Part shown: positions 34,457 through 44,478 of the stretch, piece by piece
How the letters are laid out: each line of letters begins with the position of its first letter
Position numbering within the stretch: position 1 is the first letter of the stretch
Assembly: GCF_014400405.1 (NCBI RefSeq)
Contig: NZ_CP060496.1
Coordinates: 1,674,001-1,738,000, forward strand
DNA: 64,000 nucleotides
Source of the DNA: Brachybacterium sp. Z12
Lineage (GTDB): Bacteria > Actinomycetota > Actinomycetes > Actinomycetales > Dermabacteraceae
Direction: 5' to 3'
The notes under the pieces: model-generated
Seen by the model: only the letters and a program-made list of their open reading frames with translations
The model's database searches: none
What the model was told of the DNA's origin: nothing
Translations under genes and position numbers: made by a program

Positions 34457-36173
34457 TCAGCCCGGCTGCTCGCCTGCGGCAGCGGCGTCGAGGAACCAGG
34501 TGGTCGACTCCAGTCCGCGCACGGCGGAGGCAGGGACCTCCCACGGGCTGATGCCCTCATGACCGTCGCGCACCGCGCCGGCCTTCTCCGCGCCGGCGAC
34601 CAGCAGCGCCACATGGCGGGCGGAGTTGAGCACCGGCCAGGTCAGCGAGATCCGCTCCGAGGGCGGCTTGGGCGACTCGGTGACCGCAGTCGCGCTCGCG
34701 GTGACCTGGCGCTGATCACGGTGCTTCGGGAACAGCGAGGCGATGTGACCATCCGGTCCCACCCCAGCATCAGGACGTCGAAGAACGCCCGACCGCGGGT
34801 GCGGAACGGCTCATCACCGCCCATCTGGTCCAGCTGCTGGCCGTACCAGGCGGCGGCATCGTCCAGGGACATGCCGTCGGCAGGAGAGGGCATCACGTGG
34901 ATGTTGCGGGCCGGCAGGCCGGATCGCTCCTGGAGCGGCTCGAGCAGTGAAGCCCGCACCGCGACCTCGTTGCGCTCCTCGGAGTCGGGGCCCACGAAGC
35001 GCTCATCGCCCCACCACAGGTGCAGCCGGGTGACGTCGACCCCTGCCGCGTCCAGCGCCGCGGGCAGCGCGGCCGCGGTCTTCGTGCCGACCGTCCCGCC
35101 GGTGAGCACAAGATGGGCCAGGGGCCGCTCCTCGAGAGCGGCGGCGAGCTGCTGCGCCGTGCGCTCCGCGGCGGCGGCGGCCACCGCATCCGCATCGGGC
35201 ACCACCACATCAGTGGGCTCGGGCTTGCCGTCGGCGAAGGTGGAGGTGTCGTCGATGCTGCTGTAGGTGGTGGCGAGGACCTCGCCGTACACCTCGTCGG
35301 GATCCAGCCGCCGCAGCTCCTCGGTGATGAGCTCGGCGAGGGTGCGCCGCGGCATCGTGACGTGCTGGCCGGTGTCGTCGCCCGGAAGCTTCATGACGAT
35401 CGATTCATCATCGACGCGGGTGAGCTCGATGGTGCCGTCCTCACGGACCAGGCGGACGCTGTGGACGCCCGCGAAGTCGCTCTCCTCGTTCGGCGGAGGG
35501 AGCACCTCGGCCTCGACCCCGAGGGCGTGCTCGAGCCATCCGGCCATGAGCACGACCGAGGGATTGTCCACGGTCCCGGCGACCTGCACCTTGGTGGGCA
35601 TCGAGATCGGCGGGACCTCGTACGCGCTGGCGACCAGCCCCCGCCAGCGAGTCAGCCGTGCCCACGCGAAGTCGGAGTCGCCGCTGGCATAGCCGCGGCG
35701 CAGCCGCTTCAGGGTCGCCAGCGGATCCGCGCAGGCCGCGGAGTCGGTGATGCGGCGCTGGGACATGGAGCCCAGCACATCGTGCACGGGGAGCCGGGTG
35801 CGTTCTCCGGCCACCAGGTGACGATCGGGGCGTCCGGCAGCAGCAGGGCCATCACGAGCGTGTCCAGCGCCCACAGCACATCCCCGCGGGCGTGGAGGAT
35901 CACGATCTCGCCGGCGCCGGCATCGCGGCCCACACGGATCTCGGCGTCCAGACCGGAGTTCTCCGCCTCCGGGTCCGCATCGACCACGATCACCCGCGCC
36001 GGGTGCTCATGGCTCGCGGCGATCGCCGCCTCGAGCGGCTCCTCGATGTCGCCGGTGGCGATGATGATCAGCGTGAGGACCCGGCCGATGGTGTTCGCGC
36101 CGAAGGTCTCCCGCATCTCGATCATCTGCTTGTCGATCGCCGACGCGGTGGTGTCGGTCAGGGTGGTGATCAA
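34457..36173 (-). CDS. opcA-pgl: fused OpcA and 6-phosphogluconolactonase, two frameshifts
   Basis: This is one 572-codon-class reading frame joining two neighbours of zwf. Residues 1 to about 300 match OpcA, the assembly factor of glucose-6-phosphate dehydrogenase (ETFGANTIGRVLTLI; LPDAPIVTWWPENAP; EELRRLDPDEVYGEVL). Residues from about 320 match 6-phosphogluconolactonase (VVVPDADAVAAAAAERTAQ; LTGGTVGTKTAAALP; LWWGDERFVGPDSEERN; the active-site VGPDGHIASLFP). No stop lies between the parts in the frame they share. A G is missing at 35788-35791 (OpcA) and 34762-34765 (Pgl). The start is TTG 36173 behind ggagg, 21 bases after the zwf stop. Separate genes are the usual arrangement. Confidence 0.85.
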
Positions 36174-36194
36174 GGTCGCCTCCAGGTACGCCCG

Positions 36195-37719
36195 TCACGG
36201 GCGAGCATCGTGCGCGGTATCGGGGCCCCAGGTGCCGGGGCGGTAGGGGGCCGGGTCCAGGTGCTGTGCCCAGTGCTCGGTGATGGGATCGAGGATCTGC
36301 CAGGACAGCTCGACCTCCTTCTGGCGGGGGAACAGCGGGGGATCGCCCAGCAGCATGTCCAGGATCAGACGCTCGTAGGCCTCGGGCGACTCCTCGGTGA
36401 AGTTCATGCCATAGGCGAAGTCCATGGTCACGTCCCTCACCTCCATCTGCGTGCCAGGCACCTTGGAACCGAAGCGCATGGTGACGCCCTCATCGGGCTG
36501 GACGCGGATGACGATCGCGTTCTGCCCGAGGTCCGCGGTGTCGGTGGAGCGGAAGGGCAGGAAGGGCGCACGCTTGAAGACGACCGCGATCTCGGTGACC
36601 CGCCGGCCCAGGCGCTTGCCCGCACGCAGGTAGAAGGGGACCCCTGCCCAACGCCGGGTGGCGATGTCCAGGCGCATCGCGGCGAAGGTCTCCGTGGTGG
36701 AGTCGGCCGGGATGCCGTCCTCTTCGATGTAGGGACGGACCTCCTCGCCGCCCTGCCATCCGCCCACGTACTGGCCGCGGGCCGTGTGCGCGGACAGATC
36801 CTCGGGCAGCTCGACCGCTGCGAGGACCTTCTCCTTCTCCGCCCGCAGGTCGGAGGCGCGGAAGGTGACCGGCTCCTCCATCGCGGTCAGCGCCAGCAGC
36901 TGGAGCAGGTGGTTCTGGATGACGTCGCGTGCGGTGCCGATGCCGTCGTAGTACCCGGCACGGGAACCGATGCCGATGTCCTCCGCCATCGTGATCTGCA
37001 CGTGGTCGACGTAGTTGGCGTTCCAGATCGGTTCGAACAGCTGGTTCGAGAAGCGCAGCGCCAGGATGTTCTGGACGGTCTCCTTGCCCAGGTAGTGGTC
37101 GATGCGGAAGACGTCCTCTGGGCGGAAGACCTGCTCGACCACGGCGTTGAGCTCGCGGGCGGAGGTGAGGTCGTGCCCGAAGGGCTTCTCGATGACCACG
37201 CGGCGCCAGGAGCCGTCGCGGGCGGTGTTCAGCCCGGAGTTGGCGAGCTGGCCGCACACCTGCGGGAAGGCGTCCGGCGGGATCGAGAGGTAGAAGGCGT
37301 GGTTGCCGCCGGTGCCACGGGTGCGGTCGAGCTCTCCGACGACCTCGGTGAGCCGCTCGAAGGCGGCGGTGTCGTCGAAGGTGCCGGTGACGAAGCGGAG
37401 TCCGCCGCGCAGCTGTTCGAAGACGCTCTCGTCGAAGCCGGTGCGGGAGTGCTCGGAGACGGACTTGCGCACGTAGTCGGCGAAGTCGTCGTCGGACCAT
37501 TCACGCCGACCGAAACCGACCAGGCCGAAGCTCGGTGGGAGCAGCCCGCGATGGGTGAGGTCGTAGATCGCCGGCAGCAGCTTCTTCCGGGCGAGGTCGC
37601 CGGTGACACCGAACATCACCATGGAGCTGGGGCCGGCGATGAGGGGGAGTCGGCGGTCGCGGGGATCGCGCAGCGGGTTCGGCGCGTCGGCCCCGGCGGG
37701 GGAGTGGGGAGTCGGTCAC
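36195..37719 (-). CDS. zwf: glucose-6-phosphate 1-dehydrogenase, one frameshift near the start
   Basis: Zwf oxidises glucose 6-phosphate to the lactone with NADP. The 507-residue protein has the coenzyme-binding MFGVTGDLARKKLLPA, the active-site RIDHYLGKETVQN with its catalytic histidine next to the lysine region, and FYLRAGKRLGRR. The N-terminal 30 residues (VTDSPLP...NPLRDPRD) are in another frame from GTG 37719; the shift lies in the G run 37698-37702 (plus strand). Here one base is extra or two are missing. In the main frame a TGA precedes, so a start there would lose a conserved N-terminus. Confidence 0.94.
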
Positions 37720-37792
37720 GTTCGTCCTTTCTCGGACACGGAACGGAGGAGCACGGCCTGCCGCGGTGGGCGTGGCCGTGCTCCTCGGTGAA

Positions 37793-38908
37793 TCAGGCGC
37801 GGGCGGCCTCGACGGAGGTCGACACGGTGGCGATGAGCTCGTTCCATGCCTTCTCGAACTTCTCGACGCCCTCCCGCTCGAGCAGGGCGAAGACCTCGAC
37901 CAGGTCCACCCCGGCGCCGGCGACCCGCTCGAGGGCCGCCGTGCCCGCAGCTGCGGCCTCGGCGTCCAACCCGGCCTTCAGCTGGGCGTGGTCCGCGACG
38001 GAGTCGAGAGTCTTCTCCGGCATGGTGTTGACAGTCGGGTCGGCGACCAGGTTGTCGACGTAGAGGGTGTCCGGGTAGTCGGGGTTCTTCACCCCGGTGG
38101 ATGCCCACAGCGCACGCTGGACGTTCGCGCCCTTGGCCTTGAGCGCTGCGAAGCGCTCGGAGCCGAAGACCTCGAGGTAGGTGCCGAAGGCCGCCTGGGC
38201 GTTGGCCACACCGGCCTGGCCGCGCAGCGACAGCGCATCGTCCCCGCCGAGCTTCTCGAGGCGCCCGTCGATCTCGGCGTCCACGCGGGAGACGAAGAAG
38301 GAGGCGACGGAGTGGATCGTGGCCAGGTCTCTGCCGGCTTCGGCGGCCTGCTCGAGCCCGGCGAGGTAGGCGTCGATCACAGCCTTGTAGCGGTCGACGG
38401 AGAAGATCAGGGTGACGTTGACGCTGATGCCCTCGGCGATCACCGCGGTGATGGCCGGCAGGCCCTCCTCCGTGGCAGGGATCTTGATCATGACGTTCTC
38501 GCGGCCGACGACCTCATGGAGGTGCCCCGCCTGCTCAATGGTCTTCTCGGTCTGATGCGCCAGGCGCGGGTCGACCTCGATGCTCACGCGGCCGTCGAAG
38601 CCGTCGGAGGAGGCGTGGAGGTCGGCGAAGAGATCTGCGGCGCTGCGCACGTCATCGGTGGTGAGCACCTCGATGATCTCGTCGACGGTCTTCCCCTCGC
38701 CGGCCAGGCGGGTGATGTCGGAGTCGTACTCGTCCGAACCGGAGATGGCGGCCTGGAAGATCGAGGGGTTCGTGGTCACGCCCACGATGTTGCGTGAGGC
38801 GATGAGCTCGGCGAGGTTGCCGGTCTGCAGGCGGCCGCGGGAGAGATCGTCGAGCCAGATGGAGACTCCGGCGTCGGAGAGGGCCTGGGTGTTGGCGTTC
38901 TGGGTCAT
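37793..38908 (-). CDS. tal: transaldolase
   Basis: Transaldolase moves a dihydroxyacetone unit between sugar phosphates. The 371-residue protein has the N-terminal [30 protein letters not shown], the Schiff-base lysine in [16 protein letters not shown], and [15 protein letters not shown]. The actinobacterial Tal class is longer than the Escherichia coli enzyme, in line with the length here. It starts at ATG 38908 and has an intact frame. It lies between tkt and zwf, with a 73-base gap to zwf. Confidence 0.95.
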   Translation of the reverse strand: MTQNANTQALSDAGVSIWLDDLSRGRLQTGNLAELIASRNIVGVTTNPSIFQAAISGSDEYDSDITRLAGEGKTVDEIIEVLTTDDVRSAADLFADLHASSDGFDGRVSIEVDPRLAHQTEKTIEQAGHLHEVVGRENVMIKIPATEEGLPAITAVIAEGISVNVTLIFSVDRYKAVIDAYLAGLEQAAEAGRDLATIHSVASFFVSRVDAEIDGRLEKLGGDDALSLRGQAGVANAQAAFGTYLEVFGSERFAALKAKGANVQRALWASTGVKNPDYPDTLYVDNLVADPTVNTMPEKTLDSVADHAQLKAGLDAEAAAAGTAALERVAGAGVDLVEVFALLEREGVEKFEKAWNELIATVSTSVEAARA

Positions 38909-38973
38909 GTCCGTTCCTTCCGGGCGTCGAGCGCCCTGTGTCGAACTGAGGTCGTCGGGATCAACGCGAAGGG

Positions 38974-39050
38974 GCCGCTCCTTCTTCCCGTGCTCGATGC
39001 CTGGGAGAAGGAGCGGCAGAGCGGGGCAGGGCCCGCAGGCCCCGCCCCGC
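38974..39050 (-). terminator. hairpins between tkt and tal
   Basis: Two inverted repeats follow the tkt stop on the minus strand: gcggggc-agggcc / ggccccgccccgc at 39021-39050, and gccgctccttct / agaaggagcggc spanning 38974-39017. Neither has a strong T-run. They may end or attenuate tkt mRNA before tal. Confidence 0.55.
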
Positions 39051-39056
39051 GATCAG

Positions 39057-41153
39057 TCAGGCTCCAGCGGCGGCGAGGGATTCCTTCGCGGCCTCGACCA
39101 CGGCCTCGGCCGTGAAGCCGAACTCCGCGAAGAGGGTCTTCGCATCGGCGGAGGCGCCGTAGTGCTCGAGCGAGACCGCACGGCCATGGGTGCCGAGGAA
39201 GCGGTGCCACGGCATCGCGATGCCGGCCTCGACGGTGACGCGCGCGGCCACCGAGGAGGGCAGGACCGACTCGCGGTAGTCCTCGTCCTGCTCGTCGAAC
39301 CACTCGACGGAGGGCATGGACACCAGTCGGGTGGGAACGCCCGCGGCCTCGAGCTGCTTCTGCGCCTCGGCCGCGTACTGCACCTCGGAGCCGGTGCCGA
39401 TGAGGATGACCTGCGGCTCGGCCGAGGCCTCCTTCATGATGTAGCCGCCCTTGACGAGGTTCTCGGCCCCGGCGTACTCGCTGCGGTCGAAGGTGGGCAT
39501 CGCCTGACGGCTCAGGATGAGGCCGACGGGGCCGCTGTCGCGCTCCAGCAGCGCCTTCCAGGCCTGCGCGGTCTCGTTGGCGTCCGCCGGGCGCACGATC
39601 GAGAGGTTCGGGATCGCACGGTAGGCGGCGAGGTGCTCGACCGGCTGGTGCGTGGGTCCGTCCTCACCCAGGCCGATGGAGTCGTGGGTCCACACGTACG
39701 TCGCGGGGACCTTCATCAGCGAGGCGAGGCGCACCGCGCCGCGCATGTAGTCGGAGAACTGGAAGAAGGTGCCGCCGTAGGGGCGGGTCAGCCCGTGCAG
39801 CGAGATCCCGGTGAGGATCGCGCCCATGCCGTGCTCGCGGATGCCGAAGTGCAGCGTGCGGCCGTAGAGGTCGCCGCTGAACTCGGAGGAGCTGATCTCC
39901 TTCGGGAGGAAGGAGGACTCGCCCTTCATGGTGGTGTTGTTCGAGCCGGCGAGGTCGGCGGAACCGCCCCACAGCTCGGGCATCACCGGGGCGAGGGCCT
40001 CGAGGACCTTGCCGGAGGCGGCGCGGGTGGCGAGACCCTTCTCATCGGCCTCGAAGCTCGGGAAGGCGTCGGCGAAGCCCTCGGGGAGCTCACGGGCGCT
40101 GAGGCGGTCCAGGAGCTTCGCGGCGTCGGCGTTCGCGGAGCGCCATGCCTGGTAGCCCTTGTCCCACTCGGCCTTGGCGGAGGCGGCACGCTCGGCGAGG
40201 CCGCGGGTGTGCGCGAGCACGTCCTCATCGACCTGGAACTGCTGCTCGGGATCGAAGCCGACGGCCTTCTTCAGCCCGGCCACGCCCTCAGCGCCCAGCT
40301 TCGCGCCGTGGACGGTGTGGCTGCCGGCGAGCTCCGGGATCGGCCAACCGATCACGGTTCGCAGGCGGATGAAGGTCGGCTTGTCGGTGACCTTCTGCGC
40401 CTCGAGGATCTCGGCCTTCAGCGCTGCGACGTCCTCGACGTATTCAGTGCCGCCCTGGGTCCAGTCAACGGTGCGCACGTCCCAGCCGTAGGACTCGTAG
40501 CGTGCGGCGGTGTCCTCGGTGAAGGCGATCGAGGTGTCGCCCTCGATGGAGATCTCGTTGTCGTCCCACAGGACGATCAGGTTGCCGAGCTGCTGGGTGC
40601 CGGCGAGCGAGCTGGCCTCGCTGCTGACGCCCTCCTGGAGGTCGCCGTCGGAGGCGATCACGTAGGTGAAGTGGTCGAAGGGGCTGGTGCCCGCAGCGGC
40701 CTCGGGGTCCAGCAGGCCGCGCTCGCGGCGCTGGGCCATGGCGAAGCCGACGGCCGAGGAGATGCCCTGGCCGAGGGGGCCGGTCGTGATCTCGACACCA
40801 TCGGTCACGAAGTTCTCGGGGTGACCCGGGGTCTTGGAGCCCCAGGTGCGCAGCTCCTCGAGGTCCTTCTTCTCGAGGCCGAAACCGGCGAGGAACAGCT
40901 GGATGTACTGGGTCAGGCTCGAGTGCCCGGCGGAGAGCACGAAACGGTCGCGGCCGATCCAGGTCGGATCGGTCGGATCGTGGCGCATCAGATCCTGGTA
41001 GAGCAGGTACGCGGCCGGGGCGAGGCTCACGGCGGTGCCGGGGTGGCCGTTGCCGACCTTCTCGACGGCGTCCACGGCGAGGACCCGCGCGGTGTCGACC
41101 GCGCGCTTGTCCAGCTCGGTCCAGCCTTCGGGGGCCTTGAAGTTCTCGGTCAT
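39057..41153 (-). CDS. tkt: transketolase
   Basis: Transketolase transfers two-carbon units with thiamine diphosphate in the pentose phosphate pathway. The 698-residue protein has the N-terminal GNGHPGTAVSLAPAAYLLYQ, the ThDP-binding region SDGDLQEGVSSEASSLAG with downstream WDDNEISIEG, the transketolase signature region REHGMGAILTGISLHG, and EDGPTHQPVEHLAAYRAIPN. The length and order are standard and the frame is intact. It is the first gene of the minus-strand operon tkt-tal-zwf-opcA/pgl and diverges from ctaB. Confidence 0.96.
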   Translation of the reverse strand: MTENFKAPEGWTELDKRAVDTARVLAVDAVEKVGNGHPGTAVSLAPAAYLLYQDLMRHDPTDPTWIGRDRFVLSAGHSSLTQYIQLFLAGFGLEKKDLEELRTWGSKTPGHPENFVTDGVEITTGPLGQGISSAVGFAMAQRRERGLLDPEAAAGTSPFDHFTYVIASDGDLQEGVSSEASSLAGTQQLGNLIVLWDDNEISIEGDTSIAFTEDTAARYESYGWDVRTVDWTQGGTEYVEDVAALKAEILEAQKVTDKPTFIRLRTVIGWPIPELAGSHTVHGAKLGAEGVAGLKKAVGFDPEQQFQVDEDVLAHTRGLAERAASAKAEWDKGYQAWRSANADAAKLLDRLSARELPEGFADAFPSFEADEKGLATRAASGKVLEALAPVMPELWGGSADLAGSNNTTMKGESSFLPKEISSSEFSGDLYGRTLHFGIREHGMGAILTGISLHGLTRPYGGTFFQFSDYMRGAVRLASLMKVPATYVWTHDSIGLGEDGPTHQPVEHLAAYRAIPNLSIVRPADANETAQAWKALLERDSGPVGLILSRQAMPTFDRSEYAGAENLVKGGYIMKEASAEPQVILIGTGSEVQYAAEAQKQLEAAGVPTRLVSMPSVEWFDEQDEDYRESVLPSSVAARVTVEAGIAMPWHRFLGTHGRAVSLEHYGASADAKTLFAEFGFTAEAVVEAAKESLAAAGA

Positions 41154-41490
41154 ATGCAGTCCAACCTTTCACCGGAGTGCGACCGTTGCGGCCGCCTGGA
41201 TCGACAGGCCTCGGCGGGCGGACCCTGGGCACGCGATGTGACGTGCGGGTTCCTCCGCGAGGCGACAGCACCACCTTAGTCGTGGTCGGGGCTCGGACGC
41301 TCGTCCGTCCAACCTGTTGCCGCATCGATCGCCGCATGGCGCATGGCGCATGGATCGCCTCGCGCAAGACCGCGGGCGACACGGTGCGGGTTCTCACCTC
41401 TGCGCCTGGTGCCGCCGGGGAGCGGTTCAGCCTAGACTGGCGTGGTTCACGCGACCGCCGTGTCGCGCTCAGGAGGAAGGACGGTGGGCG
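41154..41490. other. intergenic region between divergent tkt and ctaB
   Basis: This 337-base gap should hold promoters for both operons. Facing ctaB there is a -10-like tagact at 41433-41438; facing tkt there is taaggt as complement of 41272-41277. Neither has a clear -35. A small tandem repeat (gcatggc, about three units) lies near 41336-41350. In many relatives ctaA (heme A synthase) is found here; no such frame exists in this gap. Confidence 0.4.
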
Positions 41491-42441
41491 GTGACCGCCA
41501 CCCAGGGAGCTTCGATCCAGGATGCACGCCAGGGCAGCGGGAGGACCCCGCAGTCAGCACGTTCCGTGCTCCGCAGCTATGTGGCGCTGACCAAGCCTCG
41601 GATCATCGAGCTGCTGCTCATCACCACGATCCCCACGATGTTCCTCGCCGCGGGAGGGTTCCCCTCGCTGTGGCTGATCCTGAACACCATGATCGGCGGA
41701 TACCTCGCCGCGGGCGGTGCGAACGCGCTCAACATGTACCTCGAGCGTGACATCGACGCGAAGATGAAGCGCACGCGCAACCGTCCGATCCCCTCCGGTG
41801 CGGTCTCACCGCGCGCCGCACTCATCTTCGGCATCACGATCTCGGTGATCTCCGCGTTGTGGCTGGGGCTGCTGGTCAACTGGGCCTCTGCCGGATTCGC
41901 GGTCGGTGCGATCCTGCTCTACGTCGTCTTCTACACGATGATCCTCAAGCGCCGCACCAGCCAGAACATCGTCTGGGGCGGCATCGCCGGATGCATGCCG
42001 GTGCTGATCGGTTGGGCGGCCGTGACCGGCACCGTGTCCTGGACCGCAGTGCTGCTGTTCCTGGTGATCTTCTTCTGGACCCCGCCGCACTACTGGCCGC
42101 TGGCCGAGAAGTTCTCCCATGACTACGCCGCGGCCGGCGTCCCCATGCTCCCGGTCGTCGCCTCGAAGACGACCGTGGCGCGCCAGATGATCATGCACAC
42201 CGCGCTGATGGTCGCCTCGAGCCTCGCGATCATCCCGCTCGGGTCCACCGGCTGGGTGTACGGCGTCGCCGCCGTCGGCTCCGGACTGTGGTTCGGCTAC
42301 CTGGTGGTGCGCTACGCACTGCGCGTCCGCCGCGGCCTGACCGGCAAGGCGCTGGCCCCGATGACGGTGTTCCACGGCTCGATCACGTACCTGACCGTCC
42401 TGTTCGTCGCCCTCGCGATCGATCCCTTCGTCACCCTGTGA
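41491..42441 (+). CDS. ctaB: protoheme IX farnesyltransferase (heme O synthase)
   Basis: CtaB attaches farnesyl to heme B for terminal oxidases. The 316-residue membrane protein of the UbiA family has [20 protein letters not shown], the Asp-rich [19 protein letters not shown] prenyl-diphosphate site, and the later [19 protein letters not shown] motif. It has eight or nine hydrophobic spans. It starts at GTG 41491 behind aggaggaagg. The frame is intact, and its stop overlaps the xerD GTG by 4 nt. Tkt/tal linkage to ctaB is general in actinobacteria. Confidence 0.95.
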   Translation: MTATQGASIQDARQGSGRTPQSARSVLRSYVALTKPRIIELLLITTIPTMFLAAGGFPSLWLILNTMIGGYLAAGGANALNMYLERDIDAKMKRTRNRPIPSGAVSPRAALIFGITISVISALWLGLLVNWASAGFAVGAILLYVVFYTMILKRRTSQNIVWGGIAGCMPVLIGWAAVTGTVSWTAVLLFLVIFFWTPPHYWPLAEKFSHDYAAAGVPMLPVVASKTTVARQMIMHTALMVASSLAIIPLGSTGWVYGVAAVGSGLWFGYLVVRYALRVRRGLTGKALAPMTVFHGSITYLTVLFVALAIDPFVTL

Positions 42442-43425
42442 CCGGAGGCGGCGTTCCGCGACCCGACAGGGAGTCGACGCTGCGTCCCGGTGACCGACGG
42501 ATCCTCGAGCAGTACCTGAGCCACCTGCGCATCGAGCGCGGGCTCTCCGCCAACACCCTCGGCGCCTATCGGCGGGATCTCGAGCGCTATCTCGCTGATC
42601 TGGCCCGCCAGGAGATCGATCCCTCCGCAGTGGATCCTCAGCAGCTGGGGAGATGGTTGCAGGCGCTGCGCACCGGCGCCGACGGCGGAGCGTGCTCTCG
42701 GCCGCCTCCGCCGCACGCTCTCTCGCGGCAGTGCGCGGGCTGCATTCCTTCCTCGACGCCGAGAGGGTCTCCACCACCGGTGATCCGTCGCGCCTGGTGC
42801 CGTCCCCGACGCTGCCGAAGCGGCTCCCGCACCCGCTGAGCATCGAGCAGGTCGAAGCCCTCATTAAGGCCGCCGGCCAGCCGGGCACGGGGCGCGATGC
42901 GACCGAGCGGGCCCTGCGTGACCGTGCGCTGCTGGAGATCCTGTACGGGCTCGGTGCCCGCATCTCGGAGGCGACCGGCCTCGACGTCGACGACATCGAC
43001 CCCCAGGAGCGCGCGGCAGTGCTGCGCGGCAAGGGGGACAGGCACCGTGTGGTGCCCGTCGGCCGCTTCGCGCTCGACGCCCTGGAGGCCTACCTGACGC
43101 GCGGACGGCCGACGCTCGCGGCCCGGGGGAGCGGCACCCCGGCGGTGTTCCTGGGGTCGCGGGGCACCCGGCTGACCCGGCAGGCGGCCTGGCAGGTCGT
43201 GCAGCACGCCGCAGAGGCCGCCGAGCTGACCGAGCTCGCCGAGCCGATCAGCCCGCACACACTGCGCCACTCGTACGCCACGCATCTGCTGCACGGGGCG
43301 CCGACGTGCGCAGCGTGCAGGAGCTGCTCGGGCACGCCTCGGTCACCACCACCCAGCTGTACACGCAGGTCACTGTGGACACGCTGCGCGAGACCCATGC
43401 CGGTGCCCACCCCCGTGCCCGGTGA
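42438..43425 (+). CDS. xerD: tyrosine recombinase XerD, two frameshifts
   Basis: XerD acts with XerC at dif to resolve chromosome dimers. The 329-residue protein has an N-terminal SAM-like core-binding domain ([26 protein letters not shown]). The catalytic part has the first arginine in [22 protein letters not shown] (H-x-x-R), and [15 protein letters not shown] with the tyrosine nucleophile. One base is missing near 42684-42688 and one G at 43295-43298; the second otherwise removes the nucleophile. The start GTG 42438 overlaps ctaB. A match to a XerD position before parA in actinobacteria supports the call. Confidence 0.92.
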
Positions 43426-43605
43426 GGGGCTTAGACTTGTCCGGCGCGACATCCCCGCACGGACCCGCTCCCGGGGACGTCCTGTGCGAGATGATGGCGG
43501 CGCGGTGCGGCCGTCGTTCCCCGGACAGGGACCGGATGACCTCCGGTCCTTCGCGGATCGTCCCACGCCCCACCCAGACCACGACTCCGACGACAGGACA
43601 CCGAC
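43426..43605 (+). promoter_or_regulatory. xerD-parA spacer
   Basis: These 180 bases carry a leader before parA. I see cttagactt near 43430, which could be a -10, but no well-formed -35, terminator or gene. Confidence 0.25.
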
Positions 43606-44478
43606 GTGAGCCCGACCTCCTCCCAGCAGCTGGACATCGACCTCGGCCCGACCGGCCGACCGATGCCGGAGCTCCCGGAGCCGGCACCGCTCGACTCCCA
43701 CGGCCCGGCACGGATCATCTCGATGGTGAACCAGAAGGGCGGGGTCGGGAAGACCACCAGCGTCATCAACCTGGGTGCGGCCCTCGCGGAGCTAGGACGC
43801 AAGGTGCTGCTCGTGGATCTCGACCCGCAGGGCGCCCTCAGCGCGGGCTCCGGCGTGAATCCGTACGACCTCGACGTCACGGTCTACAACCTCCTGATGG
43901 AGCGCGGCCATGACGTGCACGATGTCATCCAGCAGACCCCGACGGAGAACCTCGATGTCCTCCCCGCCAACATCGACCTCTCCGCCGCGGAGGTCACCCT
44001 CGTCAACGAGGTCGCCCGCGAGATGGCGCTGGCCCGCGTGCTGCGTCCCGTCGCGGACGAGTACGACGTCATCCTCATCGACTGCCAGCCCTCGCTCGGT
44101 CTGCTGACCGTCAACGCGCTGGCCGCCAGCCACGGCGTGATCATCCCGCTCGAGGCCGAGTACTTCGCGCTGCGCGGCGTGGCGCTGCTGGTGGAGACCA
44201 TCGAGAAGGTCCAGGACCGGATCAATCCCCGTCTCGAGCTCGACGGCATCCTGATCACCATGTTCGATCCGCGCACGCTGCACGCCCGTGAGGTGTGCCA
44301 GCGCGTGGTGGGGGCTTTCCCCGACAAGGTCTTCCACACCACCATCAACCGCACCGTGAAGTTCCCCGACGCATCCGTGGCGGCGGAGCCGATCATCTCC
44401 TTCGCCTCCTCCACCAAGGGCGCCGATGCCTACCGCCAGCTCGCCCGGGAGCTCATCTCCCGCGGCGGCGCGGCGTGA
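43606..44478 (+). CDS. parA: ParA-family ATPase
   Basis: This Walker-type ATPase of the ParA/Soj class is placed like Mycobacterium Rv1708. The 290-residue protein has a 40-residue N-terminal extension, the deviant Walker A NQKGGVGKTTS, the DPQGALS motif, and LIDCQPSLGLLTVNAL as Walker B region. It ends with FASSTKGADAYRQLARELI. This copy is not next to a parB gene, so it is probably the second ParA of actinobacteria, not the chromosome-partition pair. Its stop overlaps the rluB start (TGATG). Confidence 0.93.
   Translation: MSPTSSQQLDIDLGPTGRPMPELPEPAPLDSHGPARIISMVNQKGGVGKTTSVINLGAALAELGRKVLLVDLDPQGALSAGSGVNPYDLDVTVYNLLMERGHDVHDVIQQTPTENLDVLPANIDLSAAEVTLVNEVAREMALARVLRPVADEYDVILIDCQPSLGLLTVNALAASHGVIIPLEAEYFALRGVALLVETIEKVQDRINPRLELDGILITMFDPRTLHAREVCQRVVGAFPDKVFHTTINRTVKFPDASVAAEPIISFASSTKGADAYRQLARELISRGGAA

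Noticed and set aside
38580..41279. Plus-strand open frame of 899 codons
   Set aside because: It is antisense to tkt and tal, which are clearly coding. GC-rich third positions keep the complementary frame open; the translation is low-complexity and matches no family.
41336..41350. Tandem gcatggc repeat as a regulatory iteron or mobile-element trace
   Set aside because: Only about three short units, with no flanking repeats or genes to support a function.
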